Positions 1 through 11,300 are shown, numbered from the stretch's first letter. The stretch is 64,000 nt of DNA from Guadua angustifolia (GCA_036346375.1 CM070504.1:5887890-5951889), one strand, 5' to 3'. Made by a program: numbers and translations. The notes: a model not told the origin generated them from the sequence alone.

Positions 1-304
1 CGAACATTGCTTTACGTTAGTTAGTTAAATCAAGCAATTTAAATCCTTCATTGTAATGCCCTTCTAATATCATCTAATCTATTGCTTATTTTATCATCCT
101 GAACTTTCCGTGTATGTGCCCTTATATATGTTCAACAAATAATTTAAGTGTTCATAACATGAGTTGTTGTCGACTATAAAATTTTGAAATTTTTGTCTAT
201 GATGTTCATAACAATAACAATGAAATTTTGAAATGTTCAAAACAATCAAATTTTATTGTTTGAATTTAAAAATATTGTTCAGATCTTCAAATCATTTGAA
301 AATT
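1..304. other. AT-rich sequence, no gene seen
   Basis: Low-complexity AT-rich DNA with several short copies of a 'tgttcata/gttcaaaa' motif. I see no coding potential or element boundary. Confidence 0.6.
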
Positions 305-329
305 TTATGATAATATCAACGATTTATCG

Positions 330-930
330 AGAACCTCCATAAAACATTTCAAAATTTTTTGACGTCGTGGTTGTCCAATTTTATTTGTATCGTGCTCCAC
401 GATTCTACCCGAGTGCCTTTTCCGATTTTCGCAACAAATGGCGGAACAGCGTCGGCTATCTCGCCCATACGTAAGTGGTAGCCCACATTGCGTGAGGCCG
501 CCCTTGATTTTTTTTTCCGTATTTTTTGGACCGTGTGCGGCTTTGTCATGAGCTCGAAAACCCTTAGTGCCCATGATTTCCGTGGTTTCGTGGTCGTGAG
601 TGCCTTTTTCGATTTTCGCAACAAATGGCGGGCAGCGTCGGCTATCTCGCCCATAGGTAAGTGGTAGCCCGCATTACGTGGGCCGCCTTGATTTTTTCCA
701 TATTTTTTGGACCGTGTCGGCTTTGTCCATGATTACGAAAACTCCTTAGTGCCCACGATTTCCGTGGTTTCAATGGCCGTGAGTGCCTTTTCGATTTTAG
801 CAACAAAATACCAGAGCAACGTCTGGCTATCTCGCCCATATCGTAAGTGGTAGTTCAAGCCTGCGTGAGGTCGGCCTTCATTTATTCCGTATTTTTTAGA
901 CCGTGTCCGGCCTATCCTGCAGGGCTATGA
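330..930. repeat. Tandem repeat, about 185-bp unit, three to four copies
   Basis: The motif 'cgattttcgcaacaaatgg' starts at 423 and 610, and a diverged copy starts at 792, giving spacings of 187 and 182 bp. Each unit continues with 'gctatctcgcccat', 'gtaagtggtag', 'tattttttggaccgtgt' and 'gatttccgtggttt'. A partial copy precedes the first. The unit length is nucleosome-like, as in plant satellites, but I do not recognise it as CentO or CentC. Short ORFs across it are repeat translations, not genes. Confidence 0.75.
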
Positions 931-1077
931 AAATACGGAAGTGAGATGCGTATCACTAACGAACTAAAATAATTCTTCCCGTTTATTACATCACAAGAAG
1001 TTTTTTTAGTTCTTCCCGGGTTAATACAACAATTATTGCACAAACAGTTCACAACAAAATTTTCCCACAAAATAAAA

Positions 1078-1300
1078 AAATGTACAGTATTATCGCCAAA
1101 CAGTTGGCGACTACTAGTGGTCGCCAAACGGTACAGTAGTCGCCGAACGGTGTGGCGACAACTGCCTGACCTGGCTATTAACGGTTCAACACGCGGGATT
1201 AGGCAGTAGTCGCCAACTGGTGTGGCGACTATCCTATTATCGCCAAGCCGTTTGACGACCACCCTATTATCGTCAAACGGTTTGGCGACCGTGTAATATT
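1078..1300. repeat. Clustered inverted motif (gtcgccaaac / gtttggcgac)
   Basis: About seven variants of 'tcgccaaacggt' and its complement 'ggtttggcgac' lie head-to-head in about 220 bp, some forming near-perfect hairpins such as 'gtcaaacggtttggcgac'. Copies are separated by 'actattat/ctattatc' spacers. It may be the core of a decayed element. No TSD was found. Confidence 0.5.
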
Positions 1301-1376
1301 TCTGCAATTTTTTTAATGCGTGTATTAATGTCGCAATTTCGAATTAAAATAATATTATTTAAAAAAAAAATTCTAC

Positions 1377-1605
1377 ATGCCGGAGATACTTGAGAGAAGA
1401 CAGAAGCATGCATGAGGGATGCATGCAGGATGATTTGGACCACAAGCGGAAGATTTGCCTTAGAAATTATAAAAATCATGTTATGCTTCTTCTTGTGTCA
1501 CCTGCAAAAAGCACACAAGAAAATGACTTAAGTAATTGAATCGCTTGTCTTACGGAGAACTATAGTCTAGTTCGTTCAAGAGAATGCAATTTCAGTTATT
1601 ACTTG
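1377..1605. repeat. Direct repeat, copy 1 (partner at 2718-2981)
   Basis: This block shares 'ccggagatacttgagag', 'caggatgatttg', 'accacaagcggaagatttgc', 'gtcacctgcaaaaa' and 'gaatcgcttgtcttacgg' in the same order with 2718-2981. Copy 1 lacks about 45 bp present in copy 2. Both lie downstream of the NLR stop codon, so they may be a duplicated 3' flank of that gene. Confidence 0.75.
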
Positions 1606-2280
1606 TTGTGATATGTAGGAGATCATTTAAGATCATCTTTATCATAAATCCCCATGAACAAGTTTAGATTGAAGTTTATGGTTTTGTCCCGGTTTTGGTG
1701 CTACTTTCTTTATATTTAAAAAAATGTCAGAACTTTGACGTCAATCTATTTAATTGATGGTTGGAATAGGTTCCTGACATCAATCGGAAGATACATACAA
1801 AGTTTTATAGGATTTAGATCATAAAATCAAAAGTTTCATCAACTTTTAGATTTAAAATCATGCCGATTTTTTATTCATCCAGTAGTACCGGACTACGGTA
1901 GTTCCGGTTTTAGTGTTCATTCCGGTACTACCGGACTTATAACTACGGTAGTGCTGCCCCTAGACTGATTTTCTCTGAAAATTTATACTTTCTCTACTCT
2001 TCGATGAAGTGAGGTTTTGGTTGGTTCTTTTAGGGGGTAAATTGTTGTTGATCATTCACCTCCCTCTAATCACCATTTTTGGCCCTACATTTAACGTTCT
2101 GGATCTATAGCTTGCATTGCTTACTATGATCTGACTAGGTTGACGAAAGTGAAAGCTTGCAAAACACAATGCGACTTTGATGAAAAATGTTCATAGTGCA
2201 ATAACACGTCAGTGTTCACCATGGAATGAGAAAGGGTAATGCATCAGCTACCAACACAATGGGTTGTTTCTGCAAACCTT
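1606..2280. other. Intergenic, no gene seen
   Basis: AT-rich. A short run of mirrored 'ggtactaccgg / ccggactacggtag' motifs lies at about 1885-1950. No coding region is supported. Confidence 0.5.
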
Positions 2281-2281
2281 A

Positions 2282-2584
2282 GAGCATCTCCAATAATCAG
2301 ACCTTAAAATGGAGTCCTATACCTCAAAATAGAGCTTAAACTAAAAGAATTAGGGTCCAAGATAACTATTGACTCCAGCAATTAGACCCTAAACTCAACT
2401 CCAGGGACGCGCGAATAGGGATGGGGCCGGAGAGGAGTGTTGCCAAATATAGCTACAGGACTCCGAGTCCTAAACCTATTTTGATAATTTTTCTCAAAAT
2501 ACAACCTCTGTTGGAGTGCTTTTTTTCCATCAAAACCCTATAATTACAATTAGTAACCTATTTAGGCTCCTCTTGGAGATGCTC
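2282..2584. mobile_element. Tourist-like (PIF/Harbinger) MITE, TSD TTA
   Basis: Terminal inverted repeats 'gagcatctccaa' and 'ttggagatgctc' bound 303 bp of non-coding DNA, with TTA duplicated at 2279-2281 and 2585-2587. A three-base TTA/TAA duplication and short size are the hallmarks of PIF/Harbinger-derived MITEs. There is no transposase. Confidence 0.85.
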
Positions 2585-2717
2585 TTAGATCCATGCAAGC
2601 CCAATCCATAACAGAAATGCAGATGGTCACATCATTCTCTTGAAGCACGGCGTATGTGCTCCATGCTTATTGTTACATTCGAGGAAACACGAGTATAATT
2701 GGAAACCACTACTTATA

Positions 2718-2981
2718 CACACCGGAGATACTTGAGAGGAAGATAGACGCATGCATGAAGGATGATCGAGAAGTCTCCCAACTCATCTTGCAGAAACCTT
2801 CGGGTGGTGCGTGCAGGATGATTTGAACCACAAGCGGAAGATTTGCCTTAGAAATTACAAATCATCTTCTGCTTTTTGTGTCACCTGCAAAAAACACACA
2901 AGAAAATGACTTTTAGTTATTGAATCGCTTGTCTTACGGAGAATTATAGTCCAGTTCATTCAAGAGAATACAATTTAGTTA
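2718..2981. repeat. Direct repeat, copy 2 (partner at 1377-1605)
   Basis: The fuller copy of the duplicated block, carrying an extra segment ('gatcgagaagtctcccaac' onward) missing from copy 1. It ends just before a 16-bp LINE-tail scar. Confidence 0.75.
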
Positions 2982-2995
2982 TAAAAGGGAATTAA

Positions 2996-3011
2996 GCTTT
3001 TCTTTCAAAAA
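2996..3011 (+). mobile_element. Possible 16-bp LINE-tail insertion scar
   Basis: The 13-mer 'aaaagggaattaa' occurs at 2983-2995 and again at 3012-3024. Between them is 'gcttttctttcaaaaa', which resembles the 3' end of the LINE near 25910 ('ctctttcaaaaac'). A TSD around only a tail is what an extremely 5'-truncated target-primed insertion leaves. A replication-slippage duplication is the alternative. Confidence 0.4.
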
Positions 3012-3112
3012 AAAAGGGAATTAATTAAGCTCAACCAGTTGATTCTGCAACGGACAGAAAGTTACACATAAGCTAAGCTAAGCGGTATCGATTGAGCATA
3101 TTGCTCCTCCTT

Positions 3113-4239
3113 TTAAGGTTGAGGAAAAAAACAACAAATATTTGCATGATACGCTAAGCTCCGAACACAAATACTAGTCAAATCAAAGACCAAGGGAGGG
3201 ATGACATAGTTACTGACCTTGCATCCTTTCCCCTGCAGCTCTTTGCGAGTGCTGTCGTCTCTAGAAATCTGGACCATATTCACCAGATAGAGCTCCTTGA
3301 GGGACGGAAGGTGCAACAACCCCTCGGGAAGCTTACTCATCCTCCTGCACTCACGAAGTATTAGGTTGGAGAGCCTTGGCATTGCCCCAACCTCTATTCT
3401 CCACTCCTCAGTGGAAATTGTTTCAAGTAGTAACTCTTGCAGCCGAGGGAACCCTTGGGCAGAGCAGGATATGGTCCGGCCTTCATACCCTACCAAGCAC
3501 AGCACCACAAGATAGGGAAGCTTCTCCAGGACCGGCATGGGGTCTGGTTTAATGACATTAGCAACTAGACGGAGCTCCCGTAGATTTTGTGGGAATAGTT
3601 CGCTCTCTGGCAGCCTATCGATCACATCAAATCTATTGAGCAAAATCTCAACAAGGTGAGGCATGTTTGCAAATATTTTATACATCTCAATAGGGATGAG
3701 GACCTTGGCCAAGTGGAAGATTGTTAGCTGAGTCATTTGGCCCAAAAACGTCACCACCTTATCACTGTATAAATAGTCACTATCATCGCCTAGAATATAT
3801 ATACGTGAGCTTTGGAGCTCTTTTTGCTGGACACTCCTTGGTACGAAAAATTCTCTAGTAAGGTAAACATGCCTTAGAGCAGGGATATCCCATAGAGACT
3901 TTGGTATGACTGAGTCCAATTCAGTGCCCCTCAGATATATAGCTTGCAAGTAAAGCAGCTGTCCAATTGAAGAAGGGACCGTGACCTGTGTACACCTTAT
4001 CAACCTGAGACATCTTAGGTGAATACACTCACCAATTACCGTAGAGAAATTCTTTAGGGTTGAGCATTCTACGTGAAGAACTTTCAAGAATCTTAGCTTA
4101 GGTAGGAAGAATGATGAAATATCAAAGCCAACCAGAGTTCAGACATTTGATGTTGCCCGAAAAATCTTTTCATCATAGGAGTTTTGAAATGAATAACGAT
4201 AGGATATCATGGTATCATATGATGATGAACCAACTTGAC
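3113..4239 (-). pseudogene. NLR piece 5: leucine-rich repeat domain
   Basis: After the intron, 'FQNSYDEKIFRATSNV' is followed by TGA where NLRs have Arg (codon 4141-4139), then 'TLVGFDISSFFLPKLRFLKV' and about ten LRRs ('HLRCLRLIRCTQV', 'IGQLLYLQAIYLRGT', 'LRELRLVANVI', 'LPSLKELYLVNM'). The reading frame is open for 324 codons to the stop at 3113. The LRR block senses ligands or partners in functional NLRs. Confidence 0.88.
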
Positions 4240-4341
4240 CTGTATCTTTTTTTAGTGCATCCATATGTCAGCATGAAGGCAAATATTTGGACTTATATTG
4301 AAATAAAAATGAACTATGTACAAAGAGAGAAGAAGACTGAC

Positions 4342-4855
4342 CTACAGTTTTGTCGATGATATTAAGAAAACCATCTTGTCTTGCTTCTTCTTTGCACCAG
4401 TCACGTAAAATATCATGAATCCTTATACGTTCAATCCATCCATGTGCCCTGCTTCTGCCAACAACTTGGACTAAGCTTCTTTGAGCTAGCTCAGCAACAT
4501 ACTTACGTGCTGTTTCTTTTAGTTTGTGGTTTGTCGTGTGTGGAATGAAGCATTCTGCTATCCATAATTCGATTAGATCCGATACTAATATACCATAACC
4601 CTCAGGGAAAACAGCAAAATAGAGGAAGCAAGACTTTAAATACTGATTTGGCAAGTCATTGTAACTGCGAGCTAGTATGTTTCGCATCATCTGTAAATTT
4701 TCGCTTGATGTCCAGCCCAAAAGTATAGACCATGCTTCTGTATTTAAATTCTTTGATAGATAACTTCTCAAAACTGCTAATGCAAGTGGTAATCCATTAC
4801 ATTTCTTTGTAATCTTTATCCCTAGTTCTTCAAACTCATCCAGATTACATATCAT
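4342..4855 (-). pseudogene. NLR piece 4: GLPL, ARC2 winged helix, MHD-like motif
   Basis: Starts with the duplicated 'MICNL' then 'DEFEELGIKITKKC', 'NGLPLALAVL' (GLPL motif), 'LKSCFLYFAVFPE' and 'LIELWIAECFI' (winged helix), and 'IRIHDILRDW' where the usual MHD reads IHD. A probable intron follows with donor GTCAGT at 4341 and acceptor ACAG ending at 4240 (102 bp). This joins '..DKTVG' to 'QVGSSSYD' in frame. Confidence 0.85.
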
Positions 4856-7115
4856 AATTAAAGAGGCAACTCAAATCCAACAATACAGACCCATATGTTT
4901 GCTCAATGTGAGTTTTAAAATTTTTACTAAAGTGGCTACTAATAGAATCATGGAGGTAGCTAATAAAATAGTACGTCCTTCACAAACTGCATTCATGCCG
5001 GGACGTAATATTATGGAAGGAGTTGTGATTCTTCATGAAACTATTCACGAATTAAATTCTCAAAAGCTCAATGGAGTCATACTAAAGCTGGACTTCGAAA
5101 AGGCCTATGATAAAGTGAAATGGTCTTTTCTGCAACAAACTCTTCGCATGAAGGGATTCTGTCCCCAATGGTGTGCATGGGTTTCTCAATTTGTTATGGG
5201 TGGTAGTGTGGGCATTAAAGTTAATAATGATATTGGACATTACTTCCAAACTAAAAAAGGGCTTCGTCAGGGTGATCCCATGTCCCCTATTCTTTTCAAT
5301 ATTGTGGCAGACATGCTTGCTATTTTGATTAAGCGAGCGAAAGAGGATGGTCAATTTCGAGGCGTTATTCCTCATCTGGTTGATGGTGGTTTATCTATTT
5401 TGCAGTATGCTGATGATACTATCATTTTCATGGACCATGATATTGAACAAGCTAAAAACATGAAGTTATTACTTTGTGTTTTCGAACAGCTTTCGGGTCT
5501 AAAAATTAACTTTCACAAAAGTGAGATTTTTTGCTTTGGTGATGCTAGACATTATGAACAAGAATATTCTGACTTGTTTGGCTGTGGATAGGATCATTCC
5601 CATTTCGATACTTAGGCATTCCGATGCACTGTCACAAGCTCCGTAATGCGGATTGGGGTGTAATTGAGGATAGATTTAAAAAAAAGTTAAGTACTTGGAA
5701 AGCCAAACACCTTTCCTATGGGGGTCGGCTTGTATTATTAAATTCAGTGCTAAGTAGTCTACCTATGTTTATGATGTCCTTTTTCGAAATTCCTAAGAGT
5801 GTTGTTCGAAGGTTGGATTTTTATCGCTCTCGTTTTTTTTTGGCAAGGCAACAATGATAAGCACAAGTATCGCCTTGCTAAGTGGAACATCCTTTGTCGT
5901 CCTAAAGATCAAGGAGGACTGGGTATTGTAGATTTACAAGTTAAGAACAAATGTCTCCTCAAGAAATGGTTATTTAAATTATTGAATGAGGATGGGACTT
6001 AGCAGACATTGCTTACAAATAAGTATCTAAGCTCTAAATGCTTTTCCCAAGTGCATAGTAAACCCGAGACTCTCGGTTTTGGAAAGGGCTCCTGAAGGTT
6101 AGAGATGATTTCTTCTCATGCGGATCCTTTCGGATTAATGATGGTACCCAAACCAGGTTTTGGGAGGATATTTGGGTGGGTTCTACGCCTCTTAAAGTTC
6201 AATTTCCAACTTTATTTAATATTGCTCATCATCCTCATATTACTGATGGCAAAGGTTTTGACTCAAATGCCTCCTAATATTACTTTTCGAAGGGCTTTAT
6301 TGGGGGATAAATTAACGGAATGGTATAATTTAGTAGCAACTGTTGCTAGCTGTCAGATTTCCGATGGAAGGGATATTTTTCACTGGGGTTTGCATAGTCA
6401 TGGGCATTCAACATGTCGGTCTATGTATGGTTATTTAATGAACCAGGTATCCTTTTCCCAATAAAGTCATTTGGAAATTGAAACTTCCTTTAAAAATTAA
6501 AATTTTCCTCTGGTATGTTCAAAGAGGGTGATTTTAACTAAGGATAATCTTGCTAAAAGAAATTGGAATGGGAACCAAAAATGTTGTTTCGTGATTGTAA
6601 TGAAACAATTCGACATTTATTTTTGATTGTCATCATGCAAGATCTATTTGGCGAGTTGTGTCTATTACTCTTGGTCTACCTCCACCAACGTCCATGTCTA
6701 ATCTGTTGGGTGGTTGGTTAACTTCATGATCTGGCGAGTGCAAAAAGTCTGATTCTGGTGGGAGGTGTGGCCCTATTATGGGCTATTTGGCGACTTTTCG
6801 CAATGAAATAATGTTTGAGAAAAAACAATATTCTTCGTTCATGCAGGCTATGTTCAGGGGAACGTACTGGATGCGGTATTGGGCGCAATTGCAGTCCGAG
6901 GATAACAGGGCGACATTGCGGATGGCAAGTATGGCTTTGGAGGTCGGCGTTGGATATTTTGCTAAGAATGGATGGAGAAGCAATTACGAATTTGCTTTTG
7001 ATTATTAGTTCCCTTTGCCTGTTTTCCCTATCCAGTGTTCGTTTGTGTTTTTTTATAAAACTCGGTTGTATGCATTTGCAGAGACCGGATTTAATATAAT
7101 CCTTTATCGAAAAAA
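4856..7115 (+). mobile_element. LINE-B: 5'-truncated L1 LINE inside the NLR
   Basis: Opposite strand to the NLR. The 14-mer 'agattacatatcat' occurs at 4842-4855 and 7116-7129, the TSD of target-primed reverse transcription. The body holds ORF2 reverse transcriptase and the C-terminal cysteine region but no ORF1 or endonuclease, so it was truncated on insertion. It ends with 'ctttatcgaaaaaa'. Its protein is close to that of the inverted LINE at 52939-60099 (shared 'GLSILQYADDTI', 'FHKSE(I/L)FCFGDA'). Confidence 0.9.
4881..7008 (+). pseudogene. LINE-B ORF2 reverse transcriptase remnant
   Basis: Starts in frame at 'RPICLLNVSFKIFTKV', then 'SQTAFMPGRNIMEGV', 'LKLDFEKAYDKVKW', 'GLRQGDPMSPILFNI' and the catalytic 'YADD' box. 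It is broken by a stop at about 5591, frameshifts near 5850 and 6000, and others to the end at 7008. Later fragments (5624-5857, 5799-6002, 6778-7008) carry the 'YGGRLVLLNSVLSSLP' and C-terminal LINE sequence. Non-functional. Confidence 0.85.
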
Positions 7116-7471
7116 AGATTACATATCATGGACCTTTTGTATGATGGTAAAGCTTTGCTACTAAAAAGTTCCCAACTTTTATCATCATCCAAGAGCTTCA
7201 GATCATGAACATAGGTTGGCATTTCGATATGATGTGCAACATCAGTCTTTTGGGTGGTTAACAGTACTCTACTGTTGTTGTTTGAATCTGTCGCCCAAAC
7301 GTCATCAAGCACAACTAAGTATCTTCTCTGCAATAGGAAGTCTTGGATCTTCTTCCCCACATCATACTCTTGCATCTGATCAATTATTATATTGAACTCA
7401 TCTTTCTTCCCTGTGATTTCTTTCATGATATTTTTCAGTAAATCAACGCCTTTAAACTTTAGAGATATAGT
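7116..7471 (-). pseudogene. NLR piece 3: NB-ARC kinase-2 and RNBS-B
   Basis: Picks up as 'TISLKFKGVDLLKNIMKEI', then kinase-2 'YLVVLDDVWA' and RNBS-B 'SRVLLTTQ', ending '..YKRSMICNL' at the LINE-B site. Between 'DDVWATDS' and 'NNNSRVLL' about 15 residues normally present are missing, which looks like an internal deletion. The MICNL codons lie within the TSD and are repeated at the start of piece 4. Confidence 0.88.
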
Positions 7472-7901
7472 TGTTGAAGTATAAGTGAATTGCTCACCTT
7501 TCCTCATCAGCTTAAGCTTTATGGGTGAACTGGCTGGTGCATGCAACTTAATATGGTATCACTTATACTTCAACACTCTCCCTCACGTGGAGGCGCCTTG
7601 GGCAGCACTCAACACGTGGAAATAGGAGTGGACGTTAAATTGCGTCTACCAGGACTCAAACTCGAGACCTCTGGCTCTGATACCATATTGAGCTGCATGC
7701 ACCAACCAGTTCACCCAAAAGCTTAAGCTGATGGGGAAGGATGGGCCGTGCTTTATATTTCCAACACTCCCCCTCACGTGGAGGCGCCTTGGGCAGCACT
7801 CAACACGTGGAAATAGGAGCGGACGCTAAATTGCGTCTACCAGGACTCGAACTCGAGACCTCCTGGCTCTGATACCATATTGAGTTGCATGCAACTCAAT
7901 A
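7472..7901. mobile_element. Dimeric TRIM (mini LTR retrotransposon) with inverted core
   Basis: A 430-bp insert flanked by the 5-bp TSD ATAGT (7467-7471, 7902-7906). LTRs are about 81 bp (TGTTG...TCAATA). They are followed by a primer-binding site 'tggtatcagagcc' complementary to initiator-Met tRNA and a purine tract 'gtgaggggga'. The outer LTR ends read on the plus strand: 7472-7553 plus 'tggtatc', and the last bases to 7901. The inner part is minus-strand: LTR start 7561-7575, internal 7576-7685, LTR 7686-7766, internal 7767-7877. It ends in a perfect 24-bp palindrome at 7878-7901. It encodes no protein and splits the NLR NB-ARC. Confidence 0.85.
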
Positions 7902-8374
7902 ATAGTCACCCAAACAAGTGTGTCGAAGTGTTCCTCGATCCTAGGGGAAGTGTATACTTTTCTAGCGAGTGTAGTTTTCCCTGCACCACCCATGGCGACT
8001 ATAGAAACAGCACTAAGTTTACTCTCTTGGTCAACTAATTTTTCCACTATTTCTTCGTACTCATCCTGAAAACCAACAGTGACAATATCATCTTCAAAAT
8101 TTCGATGCATACGACCATAATCTTGTGCAAACTCATACTCAGCATGACCTATGTCTTGTGCAGTGGTACCAAAATCAACAATTTTCAAACTGTTTGCACT
8201 ATCAAAAATCTCCCTAAATGTCCTTCTTATGCGCTTAATTTCAACTCCAATTTTATGGAGAGCTATCAAATCACTTGGTAAAGAAACACACCTTGAAATA
8301 GCACCAATAAACCCCTTCTTGAGCCTGTTTCGCTTCTTGATGTACTCAGCTTCTTCATTAATATTCTCGGCGTC
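7902..8374 (-). pseudogene. NLR piece 2: end of CC domain and NB-ARC P-loop
   Basis: Continues from piece 1 as 'AEN-INEEAEYIKKRNRLKKG' across the LINE-A site. It then runs through the linker ('GFQDEYEEIVEKLVDQ'), the P-loop 'MGGAGKTTLARKVY' and the RNBS-A region 'EEHFDTLVWVTI', where the TRIM interrupts it. The P-loop lysine and threonine that bind nucleotide are intact, so this part was still under constraint until recently. Confidence 0.88.
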
Positions 8375-11300
8375 CCTCATCGCCCAGATCGGCGGCCAGC
8401 ATCTCTCCTCGTTCTTCCAACTCCCTGCGCAGGGCACTCGGGGGGGTATCCTTCTGTTGTGGGATGAGGGCAAAGTTCGGATTTCGAACCCTGTGGCCCG
8501 GGTTTTCTCCCTCTCCGCAACTGTATCCCTTCTGTCGGATGATACCTCCTTCCTGCTCACCTCGGTCTACGGCCCCTCTGCGGATCATGACAAGGCTGCT
8601 TTCTTAGAGGAGCTTGTTGCAACTGCCCCCGCACCTCAATCCCCCTGGCTTTTGCTTGGTGACTTCAACCTCATCTATGAGGCTCGAGACAAAAACAACT
8701 CAAACATCAACCATCGCCTCATGCGCCGGTTCCGCGCCGTCATTGATCGATGTGCGTTGCGTGATATCCCTCTGCAGAACAGGAGGTTCACTTGGAGTAA
8801 TGACCGGCAAAACCCCACCTTAGTTAAGCTCGACAGGGTTTTTTGCAATCACGAATGGCATGTCCTCTTCTCAAACCATACGCTACAAGCCTTAGCTTCT
8901 TCCATGTCAGACCACTGTCCGCTGCTTCTTGCATGCAACAACGGAGCTCGCAAGTCCTGGGCATTCAAATTTGAGAGCTTCTGGACGCGTCTCCCGGGCT
9001 TCCAACAGGTTGTTCAGAATGCGTGGACTGGGCCTCCCCCGCATCCCGACCCCTCAATGCGGCTTGCGCAAAGGCTTGAACAGCTAAATGCGCCCCCCTT
9101 GGCGTGGAGCTCAGCCCTCTTCAGCGATGCCTCGCAGCAATTCCTGATGGCCAACGCCCTAGTTCTTAGGCTGGACGTCGCCCAAGAGACCAGACAGCTA
9201 TCCCCTGACGAATCGTCGCTCCATCGCGCACTCAAAATCAGAGTGATGGGACTGGCGGTTGTTGAAAGGGCGCGGAAAAGACAGTCCTCCAGAATAACCT
9301 GGCTAAAGGAGGGTGATGCAAATACCCGTTTTTTCCACCTAAAGGCAAATGGTCGTCGCCGCAAGAATTTCATCTCATCCCTCCGAGCTCCATGGGTGCG
9401 GCCACGCTCCACTCGGACAAAGAACATCTGTTTGACTACTTCAAGCATCTCACGGTACGAAAAATGTGCGTTCCTCGACATTGGTGGCCCAACATCAACC
9501 TCCCCACTGCTCCCCTCGATGACCTTCAAGCCCCATTCACAGAGGAAGAGGTACTGCGGGCAATCCATCTTCTGCCATCGACAAGGCGCCAGGCGAGATG
9601 GGTTTTAATTTGCTTTCTATAAGCACTTCTTTGAAAGCTGTTAAACTTGACATCATGGCGATCTTCCGCCCTTCTAGCGGGCATTTAAACAACCTTGCTC
9701 CTTAAACTGCGCCTCAATTGTGCTCGTTCCAAAGAAAGAAGGAGTGGAGTGCGCTGGTGACTTCCGCCCATCGGCCTCATTCACTCGGTCTCAAAGATCC
9801 TGACAAAAGTGCTTGCTTGTCGCCTGGCCTCCCGTATAGACTCTCTCATATCACCTTCGCAAACGGCTTTCATCAAAGGTCGATGTATACAGGAGAATTT
9901 CCTAGCTGTCCGCAATCGAGCGCGCCACTATAACAGAACACGAACCCCGGTCCTCATGCTCAAGCTTGACATCACCAAAGCCTTCGACTCGGTATCCTGG
10001 GAATACCTTTTGAATCTTCTTCAGGCACGTGGTTTTGACCCCCAATGGCGTCGATGGATCTCAACCCTTCTCGCGACCTCCTCCTCAACAGTGTTGCTTA
10101 ATGGGTGCCCGGGGCCACAAATCCTGCACCAACGCGGCCTCCGTCAGGGCAACCCGCTATCGCCTTTCCTCTTCATCCTGGCAATTGATACGCTCCACTA
10201 CCTCCTCGCCATGGCTGCGGAGGATGGTATCCTGTCACCTCTGGCAGGTTGCTCGTCGTCGCATCGTCTATCACTCTACGCCGACGACGCGGTCATCTTC
10301 CTCAATCCTATTAGAGAGGAACTTCAAGCCGTCATCCAAATCCTTCAAAGATTTGGAGAAGCCTCAGGCCTATGTGTCAACATGCAGAAGAGCTCCATTA
10401 CCGCCATTCAGTGCCAAAACATCGACATCCAGGCCATTCTCCAACCTTTCTCGGGCGTGACCGCCCAATTTCCGACCACATACTTGGGAATGCCCCTAGT
10501 TCTTGGACGGCTTCGCCGTGCCCATCTGCAGCCCACCTTGGACAAGGTCGCTCGCCGTTTAGCAGGATGGCAGTCACAGCACCTATCCATTGGCGGCCGA
10601 CTCGTGCTCGTCAAGTCTGTGCTCACCTCCATCCCAATCTATGTGCTCACGGCGCTTAGGGCTCCAAAAAAATTCATAAAGGACATTGATAAGCTGAGGC
10701 GAAGGTTCCTCTGGGCGGCCCATGGGCCAACGCACGGAGGAAACTGCAAGGTACAATGGCCAAAAGTCTGTTGCCCGCATATCTACGGGGGACTTGGTGT
10801 GCTTGATTTGGACAGATTTGCGCGGGCGCTTAGACAACGATGGCTGTGGTACAAGTTCTCCCGCCCACAAAGGCCTTGGACCGGTCTTGCACTTCCCTGT
10901 GACCAGGCGGACTGGCAGCTTTTCATGACCGCCACTAGATTCGTAGTGGGAAACGGGCACCTCACCCCTTTCTGGACCGCAAGATGGCTTCATGGAAGAG
11001 CGCCCTGTGAGATTGCGCCACAGCTCTCTGCCCACGCTAGGCGAAAATCGAGATCAGTTGCGAACGCCCTTCTTAATAATAACTGGATCCGCGACATCCG
11101 TCATCACCTCACCCCGGCTCTCCTTATGGAATTCGTTACGCTCTGGCCCATCATCCAATCAGTTCCTCTCCAAACGCACCTGGAGGATGAGATCACATGG
11201 GTCCCTACTTCCAGTGGGGCGTACTCTGCCAGATCTGCGTACCGACTTCAGTTCTTTGGAAGCATCCCTACCTGCTTTCAGGACACGATCTGGTCTGCAT

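Noticed and set aside
7541..7726. 61-codon ORF on the plus strand
   Set aside because: It lies wholly inside the TRIM LTR/PBS structure, which is non-coding.
8151..8374. Apparent N-terminal extension of the LINE-A endonuclease ORF
   Set aside because: This part is the antisense of NLR coding sequence upstream of the TSD; the LINE begins at 8375.
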